Source of the DNA: Salinispirillum sp. LH 10-3-1
GTDB lineage: Bacteria; Pseudomonadota; Gammaproteobacteria; Pseudomonadales; Natronospirillaceae
DNA length: 64,000 nt
NCBI RefSeq assembly: GCF_030643825.1
Contig: NZ_CP101717.1
Coordinates: forward strand, 1,426,001 to 1,490,000
Direction: 5' to 3'
Shown here: positions 9,386-20,007 of the stretch, piece by piece
Position numbering within the stretch: position 1 is the stretch's first letter
Layout: each line of letters opens with the position of its first letter
Program-made: the position numbers and the translations under genes
Notes under the pieces: model-generated
Told to the model about the DNA's origin: nothing
Database searches by the model: none
What the model saw: the letters and a program-made list of their open reading frames with translations, nothing else

Positions 9386-9736
9386 ATGGTCGATCTGTTC
9401 TCGCGCTGGGCTAATGCACTGCGCGGACTCGCCCCATTTTTTGGTTTATTGATCTTCGGTGGGGTAGTGGTAACGGGCTTATCCGTGTTGCCGGAGCGCT
9501 TTGACGACTGGCTGTACCCCGGCATTTTGGCTCTTCTGTGGGGCCTGACCGGATTGTGCTTTCTGTATTGGTTTCGGCCGTTACCACCGTCTGCGGAATT
9601 GTTGACCACCCGCATGGGGCGCTTCAAAGTCAAAATGAAGCGCTTTTTCATGGCCATCAAATGCTGGGTGTTTGTGTTGATTTTTTTCGGCGTGATCTTG
9701 CTGACGGTTCGTTTTACTCTGCTTTGGTTTTCGTGA
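9386..9736 (+). CDS. Small membrane protein at the end of the RND operon
   Basis: The 116-residue product has three predicted membrane helices (about residues 17-35, 45-63 and 90-113) separated by a basic loop (RMGRFKVKMKRF). It starts 12 bases after the pump stop with AAGG ahead of the ATG, so it probably shares the transcript. I recognise no family. A role as a pump accessory is only suggested by position. Confidence 0.7.
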   Translation: MVDLFSRWANALRGLAPFFGLLIFGGVVVTGLSVLPERFDDWLYPGILALLWGLTGLCFLYWFRPLPPSAELLTTRMGRFKVKMKRFFMAIKCWVFVLIFFGVILLTVRFTLLWFS

Positions 9737-9935
9737 AACGGCGGATGACGCCGTCGAATCCCGCTATACGTGATGATACTTTTCAATGTCCCTTATGTAT
9801 CACTTACCCTATACGGATAATTAACGTATCAGTGTATTCTCAGCACAGTTGTCCAGTCATCAATCTTGATGGAAGCGCAGTGCAATTCAATCGTGAGTGC
9901 ACCACCGCAGTGACTGTAATTGAAGAAGGATCATT

Positions 9936-12017
9936 ATGAATCTCCTAAAAGCTTGCTCAATCCTGCTGCTCTCAATGTTTTTGGTTGCATGTAACGTAGA
10001 TGAAGAACTACCTGCAGAGACAGATCCTATAGAAAATGTCGATGACAACGATTCATCGGGAGACAACGGTAATAACACCGATCCAACCGATCCGACCGAT
10101 CCGACCGATCCGACCGATCCGACCGATCCGACCGATCCGACTGATCCCGTCGACCTCGCTACTGCGATTGAAGATGCTAAGGCATTTATCAATTCGTATC
10201 GTGTGGCATCAGATGCGGCACAATTGGCCTATTTCAATCAGAACTTTGCCGACTCCGTAGCATCAGACACCGAAGAGCTGGCTTCATTCTATGAAGAGGC
10301 AGCTATCCGCTACGTAGAGACTCTATTGGTGGCCACAGCAGTCACAGGTTTTTTTGCTGAAGATGCTTATGCTTCTGGGACTCAAGGTGATGTAGAGCCT
10401 AATCACGTATGGTCGGAACCAGACTTTAATGACTTGCTGGGGAATGAGACCACATGGTTAGTGGGTACATTGGACACGAGCTCAATGTCTGCGAGCACCG
10501 ATGCTGATGGCAATATGTCTATCGAAGTTACTTTGCTTCATGAAGGTATCGCGACGACAGCTCAAATGGAGTTAAAACTTCCCAACCTAAGCACAGCGAC
10601 TAATACAGCTCTTTTTCGTCTAGTTTCGTTAAACATCACTGATGACGTTAGTGACAACAACTTCGCTAAAGTCGATTTTAGCCTTGGTGGTGTCAACGGT
10701 AGCGATGCCGGTCGTTTTCAGGTGTCGTTCTATAACGACATTTCGATAGTGGATCATGAAGAAGTCTACGTTGAAGATATTTTTTTCCAAGAGTTTGGCT
10801 TCGACTTTAAGTCAATGCTGTTTGAACTCAATGACTTTTCATTGCGCTACACCAACGCCAGTAAGGGTGATATTGCATTCGAAGGTAACTTGGCGTTTGA
10901 GTTGATCCGCAATCAGGTTACTCAAGAAGTTGATGGGGAACTGGTGTTACCGAGTTTGATTGATCTGAACGGATCGCTGACGGTTGGGAATCACACAATT
11001 GCTGGCGGCGTCAATTTAGCCATTGAAAACGCAGCGGAAGCCTACCTTGTTTATGATCAGCTGCGAGCCCAGGTCGACGATACCGTTGATGTTAGTGCTT
11101 TTTTTACGTCTGAATACGACCCTGCCACGAGTACCTTAGTGTTGAGTTATTCAGAGGAAGTTTTCGAGCCTTACTACACTCGCACAGAGATCGAGTTTGA
11201 TTTGAACAAAGGTACCTGTGATGGAAATAGTATTTCTGTAACGATTACGAGCTACTACTATGATCAACAGGAAGTAACATCAGGCAGTCATTGCCGTCCC
11301 ATTACGGGGGGCACTGCTGAACTTGGATACTTTTGGTTCGAAACGGAATCCGAAAACGAATATGTCTTAAATGGTGTGAAATATTCGTTCATTGAGTGGC
11401 GAGAGTTTGAAGCCCAAGTCTCCGTTCCGGTCGACACAAGTGGCATTGTCTTCGTCGTGAATGAAGATGCTTTTGAGGTTGACGTTCGCTATCCATACTA
11501 CGGGGTGTCCCTTTACTCCATAGTGGCAGAAGACGGTTCTAGCCATAGTTGCAACAGGTACAATTATCTATCCGAGTCTATCGGCTGTATCACCTCCGCG
11601 GACGACAACGTCGTCTGGCAAACAGAGGTCTATGTTGAGCTGACGACTGAGGGTCAACAGCGCCTGCGCGTAGGTATGGAAGGAGACTTTGCACAAGTCC
11701 CACTGGCTTATGACGAATATCGCGAGTTTGAAAACATACTTGGCGACACCGGCATTAAGCTGTCGTACGGTAACGAGTCTTGGTATCTGTATGGAGAATT
11801 CCCTAACGACTCATCCTGCGAAGCATCTACCATCACGATTCGCAATGCACCGCGCAGTGCAGATGATGCGATAGAGCTTGTGCTCTACCCGGACTGCTAC
11901 GACAACATCGGTACATTGTCAGTGAACGGCACCCAAGTAGGCGACGTTATAGAAAGCGCCCGCAGCATAGTGGTCAAGTTCACGGACAACACGACGGAAG
12001 AGTTGTTGAGCTGGTAA
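9936..12017 (+). CDS. Large lipoprotein with Thr-Asp-Pro repeat linker (LP family, copy 1)
   Basis: The 693-residue protein starts with a signal peptide and lipobox (FLVAC, Cys19). Next come an acidic linker and eight exact Thr-Asp-Pro repeats (residues 48-71), a helical segment (AKAFINSYRVASDAAQLAYF), and a long beta-rich region with the motif LKLPNL near residue 215. The residue after the Cys is Asn, so sorting to the outer membrane is likely. ATG 9936 has AGAAGGA upstream. No known domain is recognised. The gene is a paralogue of the broken copy at 13686-15662 (same architecture, almost identical last 54 residues) and more distantly of the lipoprotein at 18421-19878. It once faced a beta-barrel gene, of which only a 3' remnant is left at 12030-12119. 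Confidence 0.85.
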   Translation: MNLLKACSILLLSMFLVACNVDEELPAETDPIENVDDNDSSGDNGNNTDPTDPTDPTDPTDPTDPTDPTDPVDLATAIEDAKAFINSYRVASDAAQLAYFNQNFADSVASDTEELASFYEEAAIRYVETLLVATAVTGFFAEDAYASGTQGDVEPNHVWSEPDFNDLLGNETTWLVGTLDTSSMSASTDADGNMSIEVTLLHEGIATTAQMELKLPNLSTATNTALFRLVSLNITDDVSDNNFAKVDFSLGGVNGSDAGRFQVSFYNDISIVDHEEVYVEDIFFQEFGFDFKSMLFELNDFSLRYTNASKGDIAFEGNLAFELIRNQVTQEVDGELVLPSLIDLNGSLTVGNHTIAGGVNLAIENAAEAYLVYDQLRAQVDDTVDVSAFFTSEYDPATSTLVLSYSEEVFEPYYTRTEIEFDLNKGTCDGNSISVTITSYYYDQQEVTSGSHCRPITGGTAELGYFWFETESENEYVLNGVKYSFIEWREFEAQVSVPVDTSGIVFVVNEDAFEVDVRYPYYGVSLYSIVAEDGSSHSCNRYNYLSESIGCITSADDNVVWQTEVYVELTTEGQQRLRVGMEGDFAQVPLAYDEYREFENILGDTGIKLSYGNESWYLYGEFPNDSSCEASTITIRNAPRSADDAIELVLYPDCYDNIGTLSVNGTQVGDVIESARSIVVKFTDNTTEELLSW
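10077..10148 (+). repeat. 9-bp coding microsatellite, eight units
   Basis: Eight in-frame units of the type ACCGATCCG encode (Thr-Asp-Pro)8 in the linker behind the lipid anchor. The units are nearly identical in DNA, so slippage can add or remove units without breaking the frame. The paralogue at 13686 has only two such units. Confidence 0.95.
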
Positions 12018-12029
12018 TTTGTTTAGACT

Positions 12030-12119
12030 TCAAAATCGGTAACCGAACCGAATAACGAAGCTACCTAACGGAGGCCTTTCGAAAGAAGGGCCTCTTTTTT
12101 TGTCGCTCTCTGAATCGCC
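12030..12119 (-). pseudogene. 3' remnant of an outer-membrane beta-barrel gene
   Basis: Read on the minus strand, 30 codons ending in TGA (12032-12030) encode KKRGPSFERPPLGSFVIR followed by FGYRF, matching the C-terminus of the intact barrel gene at 15675-17024 (same residues, then LSYRF). Upstream of this the frame meets a stop within four codons and similarity fades. The remnant is the leftover of a barrel gene that faced the copy 1 lipoprotein, as the intact one faces copy 2. The rest was lost, apparently in the same stretch where the IS element now sits. Confidence 0.75.
12071..12101 (+). terminator. Rho-independent terminator of lipoprotein copy 1
   Basis: GAGGCCTTTC, GAAA loop, GAAGGGCCTC forms a ten-pair stem (one G-U) followed by seven T. 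It lies about 50 bases after the lipoprotein stop. The same hairpin is also old coding sequence of the barrel remnant on the other strand. Confidence 0.9.
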
Positions 12120-12285
12120 ACTATCCTGTTAGCAAGCCACCCACCAAAAAATTTAGGCTTCCATTTACGTTCGCTTACGTTACTATTACATTTCGTAATG
12201 ATTCAGATTCCCTGTCACCAAGGAGTAGGTAAGCCTAGCAAGTATTAACCCCCCTTTATACCGGTTTACCTACGATCTGTAGTGG

Positions 12286-13508
<1,223 letters not shown>

Positions 13509-13685
13509 TTAGGTGGCCAAATTCACTATGCCACTACAATCAGTAGTAAGCCATAGAAGCTTGCGCTCATCACTGGTTTCCCAGTTTTATCAGTGGTAGT
13601 TCGGCTCTAATTTAGTCACTGCCTCGCCACTCTGCTTAATCATCAATAATGCGATCAAACATTTTGAACTGATTGAGGATTCTCT

Positions 13686-15662
13686 ATGAAGAGCACAGCT
13701 TTATTGTTGCTTTTGTTAGCCAGTTTTATGGTTTCAGGCTGTTTGCCTGAAGAAGGCCTTGGCGAAACACCAACAGAAGTTATTGATGGTGACGGTGACG
13801 ACACCACCGATCCGACTGATCCCGTCGACCCTGCTACAGCAATCGAAAACGCGAAAGCATTTATCAATTCCTATCGTTCGGCTTCAGATGCGGCGCAACT
13901 GGCCTATTTCAATCAGAACTTTTCTGATTCGTTTGTGGCCGACGCAGAAGAGCTTGCCGAGTTCTATGAAGAGACAGCTTACCGTTTTGTAGAAACACTC
14001 TTCGTATCCACTATGGCTGCCACGCTGTTCGCCGAAGATGCTTATGCGTTCGGTGAGCGCGGTGATGTAGAGGTAGGCTATCAATGGGACATCAATGATT
14101 TCGATGAGTTTGCAGAATCTTATTTGCCACATGGGTTAGTGGGTGAGTTTTCGGCAGCCAACTAAACAGCAAAAACTGAAACTGGCGGTAAGACGATTGT
14201 TTCCATCACATTGACTCATGACACCATTCAGACGACGGTCGACATCGAATTGGAACTGCCGAACCTGAGTGAACTGACCGATACAGCCCACTTCAGCTTA
14301 AAGTCCGTAAACATAACCGACAATGTAGGTGATTCTCAGTTTGGCAAAGTGGCGTTTAGCTTAGGTAATGATGCTAAAGTTGCCGGAAGCTTACAGTTGG
14401 CGTTCTTCAACGACGTTGACTTCGAGCAACTGCTGTATGACGAAGCATACAGTGATCGTTTTCAGTCAATGCTGTTTGAACTTAATGATTTCTCATTGCG
14501 CTACACCAATGCCAGTAAAGGAGAAATTGTCTTCGAAGGTGGTTTGGCCATTGAACTCGTGCGCAGTGCACAAACGCATACTGATGGTGGGGATTTAATT
14601 GTACCAAACCTAGTGACTATGGACGGTGCGCTGACCGTAGGACAGAGGACGATCTCTGGTGGTATACATTTTGGTGTAGAAAACGCTGCTAAGGCATATG
14701 CCATATACGACTACCTATCCGGAGACGAAGAAGCTGATCCATTGCCGAACTTCGTGAGCATGGCCTTCGATGAAGATGACGGTAATCAGCGATTAACGGT
14801 GAGTTACAATGATAATGTTGGTTATCCGGGTTTGCTTCGTACGGAGTATTTGTTCTTAGAAGACAACGATAATTGCAGATGGGAAGGCTATATAGAAGTT
14901 ATTAGAACCGACTATCGCAGTAATGGTGACGTTGACTACGATGAACAATGGTGTATTTGGCCGAGCGAAGAAACGTACTTGGATTACATCTGGTTATACG
15001 GTGTGGTTAAAAAAGAAGCCACAGTGTTTGACGTTGATTACCGCTACGACCAATGGACTGATTGGGGTTTTTCAATCAACGTCGACCTTACTGACACTGA
15101 TGGGTTTGTGATACTAGAGCCTACTAAAAACTGGTCATATAGTTCTATTTCGACCTACACCATCGTGGCCGCATCCGGTCAAGATCACTCCTGCGAGCAA
15201 GCCAGCTTGGTAACTCTCATCTACGGTTGCATTACAAGTGACGACGATGACTTATCATGGCAAGCAGAAGTCTACTTGCAGCTATCATCGGAAGGACAGG
15301 ACAGCTTGCGTATCGGCATGGAAACAGACCGAGCGCCGATTGACATTGAGGGCGACGATTTCTTCGAGCTTGCTAAAACGCTGGGCGATATCGGTCTGAA
15401 GCTGTCGTACGGCGACAACTCTTGGTATTTGTACGTGGATCTCTCAGATGACTATACGACGTGTGACGCGTCTACCATAGTTATTCGTGATCTACCGCGC
15501 AGTGCAGATGATGCGATAGAACTTGTGCTCTACCCGGACTGCTACGACAACATTGGTACATTGTCAGTGAATGGCACCCAAGTAGGCGACGTTATAGAAA
15601 GCGCCCGCAGCATAGTGGTCAAGTTCACGGACAACACGACGGAAGAGTTGTTGAGCTGGTAA
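13686..15662 (+). pseudogene. Lipoprotein paralogue (LP family, copy 2), split by one in-frame TAA
   Basis: Reading from ATG 13686, the frame has a signal peptide and lipobox (MVSGC, Cys19), a linker with two Thr-Asp-Pro units, and the same helical and beta regions as copy 1. A TAA at 14163-14165 interrupts it (GEFSAAN, stop, TAKTETGGKTIVSITLTHD). The second part continues in the same frame to 15662, so a single base change explains the break and no bases were lost. The last 54 residues are identical to copy 1, and the DNA there differs at only a few positions. The gene may be dead, may give a short secreted 159-residue lipoprotein, or may be read through. Confidence 0.85.
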
Positions 15663-15674
15663 TTTGTTTAGCCT

Positions 15675-17024
15675 TCAAAATCGGTAACTCAACCGAATAA
15701 CGAAGCTACCTAAAGGAGGTCTTTCGAAAGAAGGGCCTCTTTTTTTGTCGCTCGAACTCTCTGAAGTAGCGTCGTCGTTAGAACTCCCGATCACCGTCTC
15801 ATTGCCTTCGTCGTCTGTCTGAGTTAGCCGATAAGCAATGTGCAAGGGTACAAGTTGTTGGTAGGCGACATCGACCAACCAATGTCTGCGCTGGAACCTA
15901 TAGCCCAATTCTGTGTCCCAGAGCCACGCCTCTGCATTGTCCAAACGATAGCGCTCATGGCGCTGTTTGCCATTAATGCCCAGTGTTATCCATGCTTCTT
16001 CAGCATCACCTGCCGCGATGATACGGTGGACCCCCTGACTGCTGTACCAACCCCAAGGTGACAAGGCATCTATTTGAAATCGGTGGCGTTCAGTATCTAA
16101 ACGGGCATTTGCGTATAGACGCGGACGAAGACTGTTTTCTCTCAGAACAAGCCGGATGTCAGTGAACTCGGCGGTCTGTTGTTCATACTCAAAAGTACTC
16201 GTTAACTGCCAATTACCAACATCAACGTTTGTGCCCAGCTTCCAATGCTCCGATTGACCGACACCCTCCCATGGGCCGTCGCTCTGCGCCGTAAAAATAC
16301 GCCCGGCCTGCGGGGTTTCTTGCCGTGTGTACTCCACATACAGCCCACTTTGTTTCATGAACCGACCAACCGCTCGCCATTGCGTGTAAGAGGCGTCACC
16401 TGTGTCGCCGGTACCACTGTAGAGAACTTTTACCGGCCCAGCGTAGCCACCAACGGCAAAGCGGTTCTGCGTTGGCCGTTGATAGTTGAGAGATAAACGC
16501 CCTGGTGGGTGGAGATCGGCCGGTAGTTCCCATTGTAACTCTTGGTCAGTGGCTTGCTTCGCACCAATGCCGACTATCAAACCCACGCGCTCTGCTCCCG
16601 CATGTACCACGGCCAAAGTCTCATCGTGACTTATCGTTACCTGAGGGCGAACCCAGGCAACTGAATCCTCTGTGTTAATTTCAAAGAATGTTTCGGGTGT
16701 CGCAGTGTGTAAAAAACGGTGCTCACCCATTTGCCAATTCGGTGTCGGATTGGTTAGGTCGGAGTGAAAAGAGAGGCTGATACCTTGCAAAGAACTGCAA
16801 GCCGAAGCGCGGGTTTGCTCCGCGCTCTTTACGATGTCTGGCACGCCAGAAAACGAGCTGTGTGTAATCGTTAAGTGCTGGCAGTCTTCCCACGAAATAC
16901 GTTCGGGAGTTAGCCATTTTTGCCAACGGTAGGGAGACTCCAGCAAGTCGGCCGACCACGCGGGTTGCGCAATAGCCGTAGCCAAGCATGCTATCATGAA
17001 CCACCGACTTTCATTACCCTGCAC
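15675..17024 (-). CDS. Outer-membrane beta-barrel protein of the LP-pair family (copy 2)
   Basis: The product (about 449 residues) has a signal peptide (FMIACLATAIAQPAWSA) and then alternating amphipathic strands rich in Tyr/Trp, ending in VIRLSYRF, the aromatic-terminated last strand that BAM recognises. An acidic, Ser-rich loop lies just before the last strand. I prefer GTG 17024 with GGAG seven bases upstream; an ATG at 17060 is in frame but has no ribosome site. It converges on lipoprotein copy 2 and its 3' end runs through that gene's terminator hairpin. The penultimate-strand motif YQQLVPL recurs as VQQWIPL in the barrel at 20008-21240. Function unknown; pairing suggests a barrel that works with the lipoprotein. 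Confidence 0.78.
   Translation of the reverse strand: MQGNESRWFMIACLATAIAQPAWSADLLESPYRWQKWLTPERISWEDCQHLTITHSSFSGVPDIVKSAEQTRASACSSLQGISLSFHSDLTNPTPNWQMGEHRFLHTATPETFFEINTEDSVAWVRPQVTISHDETLAVVHAGAERVGLIVGIGAKQATDQELQWELPADLHPPGRLSLNYQRPTQNRFAVGGYAGPVKVLYSGTGDTGDASYTQWRAVGRFMKQSGLYVEYTRQETPQAGRIFTAQSDGPWEGVGQSEHWKLGTNVDVGNWQLTSTFEYEQQTAEFTDIRLVLRENSLRPRLYANARLDTERHRFQIDALSPWGWYSSQGVHRIIAAGDAEEAWITLGINGKQRHERYRLDNAEAWLWDTELGYRFQRRHWLVDVAYQQLVPLHIAYRLTQTDDEGNETVIGSSNDDATSESSSDKKRGPSFERPPLGSFVIRLSYRF
15716..15746 (+). terminator. Terminator of lipoprotein copy 2, inside the facing barrel gene
   Basis: GAGGTCTTTC, GAAA loop, GAAGGGCCTC and seven T form a hairpin like the one at 12071-12101 (two G-U pairs). 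It lies inside the coding region of the convergent barrel gene, where the same bases encode KKRGPSFERPP. Confidence 0.85.
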
Positions 17025-17110
17025 GAAATCACTCCATTTATAGACCCAGTATTTAACCACAGAGGTTGCGCAGAAGGTAATTCGTTCTTTCAGTCTTGTA
17101 GCGATTCCGT

Positions 17111-17167
17111 GGCGGGTATAAATACCCGCCCCACGTGATGCGGGTGGGGCAGGTGTTTACACCTGCC
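17111..17167. repeat. Family B palindrome pair
   Basis: GGCGGGTATAAATACCCGCC (17111-17130) and GGCAGGTGTTTACACCTGCC (17148-17167) are two perfect palindromes separated by 17 bases, the same layout as at 39.7 kb. They lie in the gap between the barrel gene start and the NlpE/META gene. Confidence 0.85.
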
Positions 17168-17200
17168 AGCATCGTCCACGCATACAATAACTATTCGCTG

Positions 17201-17220
17201 GTAGGCGTCCTAGCGCCTAC
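17201..17220. repeat. Perfect palindrome GTAGGCGTCCTAGCGCCTAC-type
   Basis: Seven-base arms GTAGGCG and CGCCTAC flank TCCTAG. It stands 34 bases after a family B pair and upstream of the NlpE/META gene. It may be a third short repeat type or an operator; I saw no second copy. Confidence 0.55.
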
Positions 17221-17276
17221 ACACAGCTTCTTCGTTTGGTTTATACTGCGGCGATTCAATGCCATGGAAGAACACC

Positions 17277-18347
17277 GTGAACAGATCGTCGTTAAACCGT
17301 ATTTTTCTCATCTCTCTCACTCTTTTGCTCACCGCGTGTGCCAATAGAGGCTTGCAACCCATAGGTGTTTCGCTGAGCCAACCGAGGGCGATCACGGTAG
17401 CACGTGCTTCAAATGTACAAATCCCGGCATTGCCCAACAGTTATCGCGGTATTTTGTCTTGCGACGATTGTGAGGGAATTGACACTCAATTAGACATGCT
17501 GCCAGACGGACGTTTCTGGTTACATGAAGTTAACCTTTCCACACGCCACGCCCAGCACGATACTGGCGCTTGGTCGATAAACGGCAATCAGCTTTGGCTG
17601 CAGGGGCACAATGGAGCCCCCATTATCTATTACGCGTTAAATGACGGTGGATGGCTGAAATCAAGTGCTGACGGCAACCCGCAGGATGCACGCAATGGCA
17701 ATGAGTTGGTCGATGTGGGGTGGCGCCCACGCAGCAGTGTCATTGTAGGGCAAGGCATGCTGCGTCAATTCGCTGAGCAAACCGTATTCACCGATTGCGC
17801 CACCGGGTTTGACTACGCCGTGACAGACAAAGGGCAATGGGCGCAAGTTGAAGACGCCTATCGGCGAACTCGCCTTAATCCAACCGGTGCAGTATTGGTG
17901 AATGGCCCGGTTCAGTATGAGTGGGTAATGGCTGAAGATGAACAAACGCACGTTGTTACGTTTACCGAGCTACCTGATATGAAATCCGGTCGCACCTGTG
18001 GTCGAACCGCAGTTGACCTAGAAAGCAGCAGTTGGTCTCTGACGCATTTAGCAGGGATCTGGGACATAGATTTGGAGAATGTGGCCCGTCCTACGCTGGA
18101 AATTCAGCAGTCACGCCTCAGTGGCAACACCGGTTGTAACGCCATCGCAGGGGAGGTGGTGATCGACGAGCAGAACTTCAGCGTTGGCCCCGTCGCCTCC
18201 ACACGCAGAATGTGTGCGTCTGGGATGGAGATCGAATCAGCGTTTTTGCAGGCCCTGCAGAATGTAGCCTACGCCAGTAAAGAAGGGCAGCTGTGGGTGT
18301 GGTATGACGTTAACATGAATCGGCTCGCGGCATTCAAGCGAGACTGA
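17277..18347 (+). CDS. NlpE-like / META-domain lipoprotein
   Basis: A signal peptide ends in a lipobox (LLLTAC). The region YRGILSCDDCEGI carries the CxxC motif of the NlpE N-terminal domain, which in E. coli is linked to surface sensing and copper response. The C-terminal third (SSWSLTHLAGIWDI, GNTGCNAIAGEV, STRRMCASGMEIESAFLQAL) is a META/HslJ domain. The two domains together in one lipoprotein are known in several proteobacteria. I prefer GTG 17277 with GGAAG upstream; an ATG at 17259 is also open but lacks a ribosome site. The gene ends just before a bidirectional terminator. Likely an outer-membrane stress-related lipoprotein. Confidence 0.82.
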   Translation: MNRSSLNRIFLISLTLLLTACANRGLQPIGVSLSQPRAITVARASNVQIPALPNSYRGILSCDDCEGIDTQLDMLPDGRFWLHEVNLSTRHAQHDTGAWSINGNQLWLQGHNGAPIIYYALNDGGWLKSSADGNPQDARNGNELVDVGWRPRSSVIVGQGMLRQFAEQTVFTDCATGFDYAVTDKGQWAQVEDAYRRTRLNPTGAVLVNGPVQYEWVMAEDEQTHVVTFTELPDMKSGRTCGRTAVDLESSSWSLTHLAGIWDIDLENVARPTLEIQQSRLSGNTGCNAIAGEVVIDEQNFSVGPVASTRRMCASGMEIESAFLQALQNVAYASKEGQLWVWYDVNMNRLAAFKRD

Positions 18348-18380
18348 TATAGCTGTGTAAGGGTTATTGGTTATTAGGTG

Positions 18381-18411
18381 AAAAAAAGGCAGGATTTTCC
18401 TGCCTTTTTTT
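18381..18411. terminator. Bidirectional terminator
   Basis: Seven A, GGCAGGA, TTT loop, TCCTGCC, seven T. It sits between the convergent NlpE/META gene and the lipoprotein at 18421, and can stop transcription from both sides. Confidence 0.93.
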
Positions 18412-18420
18412 GCTTCCAAC

Positions 18421-19878
18421 TTAAAGCGCGTGGATCACAAAAGGTCCTTCACTACCAACAATAAATTCGGCGACTAATTCATCGGTATTGTCATTCCATA
18501 CCATATTCGCAATGTGTTCATCCTGTACGAACAGTTCGGCGATTTTTGACATAGAGTCAAAGTCGTTCGAGAACCGCAGAGACACATCGGCGTGATCACC
18601 TGTGCCAATAATAATTAGTTCGTATCGAGCATCACTAGACTCGGATGACGACGTATCTTGCCAATCACCAAGCTCTGCATCAAATTCCTCGGTCCAAGTG
18701 GCTATAAATTCATCCATTGCGCTGAGCTCGAAGATGATACCAAACGTATTGGTATTGTGAGTCAAGTGAAGTTGAACAGAACCATCAAAGTGCTCAGTAT
18801 AAGTTTTGTTTCCCTCGTTTATGTTGCCGTCAAGAACGGATTCCTGCCGATCTTCTTGCGTATAGGTCAAGTGGCCGCTTACGGTGGCACTGACTGAATC
18901 GTCACCAACTTTCAGCTCAGTAGTAGCCGAGTATTCGGATAAGTCTAGCGTCCAGATGTCAGCCTCATCGATTGACATGGTGTAATTAAACGTGAACGCT
19001 AACTCGGTTGCAAAGTAACGATTATCCGCTGTGCGCAGCGCCCCTTCACTCTCAACTTCTAAGGTGAACGCAGCGACAAAGCTGTCATAGTTTGAATCTT
19101 CAACGTCACGCAATTCAATATCGAACTCTGCCTCATACGTCAGGCTGCCCAGCATTAAGGTGGCGCTGTCGAGCGTCATTGATAGTGCAAGTGTTGAAAT
19201 ATCGTCGATACTATCCTGTTCGCCTACAAGAGTATCGCCTAAGTTCAGGCCGTCTAGGGTAAGAGATAAACTGCTGTTGCTCATGGCTAAGCTGACATTA
19301 GAGCCATAGACGTGGAATTCTAACATCGCTACCGACATTTCAATGGGCGAGTCAACCAAGTTTGGCAACGCCAGGTCTAGGTCAAACACTACTTCAATAC
19401 CGTCAAGGGTGGCCGAGCCGTTTGCTCTTACTATGCCACTACCATCAATACTAAAATCATTTTCGCCTTCGAATACAACATAATCGCTATTTTCAAACGA
19501 GTAAGAACTTGTAGTAGGCCAATCGTTGCCCTCCAAGCCTTCTTGGATAAACTCAGCAATTTGCCCAAAAACAGCAAACATCACAACAATCATTGCTTCC
19601 GTTTCTGCTTCTGGTATATCAGTAAACCCGGCTTCGATCTCGTCAAAGAACTCAACCGCAGGTCCATAGAACGTGCTCAACGAGGCCTGAAAATCAGCGT
19701 AGCTAGTCAGAAAGCCTTTACTCAGCTCAATCTTTCCAGTCGTATCTAAATCGGTTTGTCCGCCGCCATTGCCTCCGTCGCCATTACCTCCGCCGTTTGA
19801 AGTGCCTGTTTCAACGTTACACCCCACCAGTAGTGCCGAGCACAGCAAGGGGAGCCCCAGACGTTTTAATAGAGTCAT
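18421..19878 (-). CDS. Lipoprotein of the LP-pair family (copy 3, divergent)
   Basis: The 485-residue protein has a lipobox (LLVGC, Cys20; +2 is Asn), a Gly/Asn linker (GGGNGDGGNGGGQ), a helical segment (LSKGFLTSYADFQASLSTFY) and a long beta-rich region with ALPNL. The order linker, helical segment with F-[IL]-x-S-Y, then an LPNL beta region matches copies 1 and 2, although overall identity is low. A strong AAGGAAGG lies upstream of the ATG. It follows the barrel gene at 20008 on the same strand with a 129-base gap, so the two are probably one transcript. No known domain recognised. Confidence 0.8.
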   Translation of the reverse strand: MTLLKRLGLPLLCSALLVGCNVETGTSNGGGNGDGGNGGGQTDLDTTGKIELSKGFLTSYADFQASLSTFYGPAVEFFDEIEAGFTDIPEAETEAMIVVMFAVFGQIAEFIQEGLEGNDWPTTSSYSFENSDYVVFEGENDFSIDGSGIVRANGSATLDGIEVVFDLDLALPNLVDSPIEMSVAMLEFHVYGSNVSLAMSNSSLSLTLDGLNLGDTLVGEQDSIDDISTLALSMTLDSATLMLGSLTYEAEFDIELRDVEDSNYDSFVAAFTLEVESEGALRTADNRYFATELAFTFNYTMSIDEADIWTLDLSEYSATTELKVGDDSVSATVSGHLTYTQEDRQESVLDGNINEGNKTYTEHFDGSVQLHLTHNTNTFGIIFELSAMDEFIATWTEEFDAELGDWQDTSSSESSDARYELIIIGTGDHADVSLRFSNDFDSMSKIAELFVQDEHIANMVWNDNTDELVAEFIVGSEGPFVIHAL

Positions 19879-20007
19879 GTTTTCTACCTTCCTTAGGTTG
19901 TCTGATTACACACAATTCGTGTCCCAGTCAGTTTTAGGTAAAGGGCGCGGTAAATCAAGCAGCATTTTGTGTATAAATTCGATCGAATCGCTCACGGTGT
20001 ATTGTCC

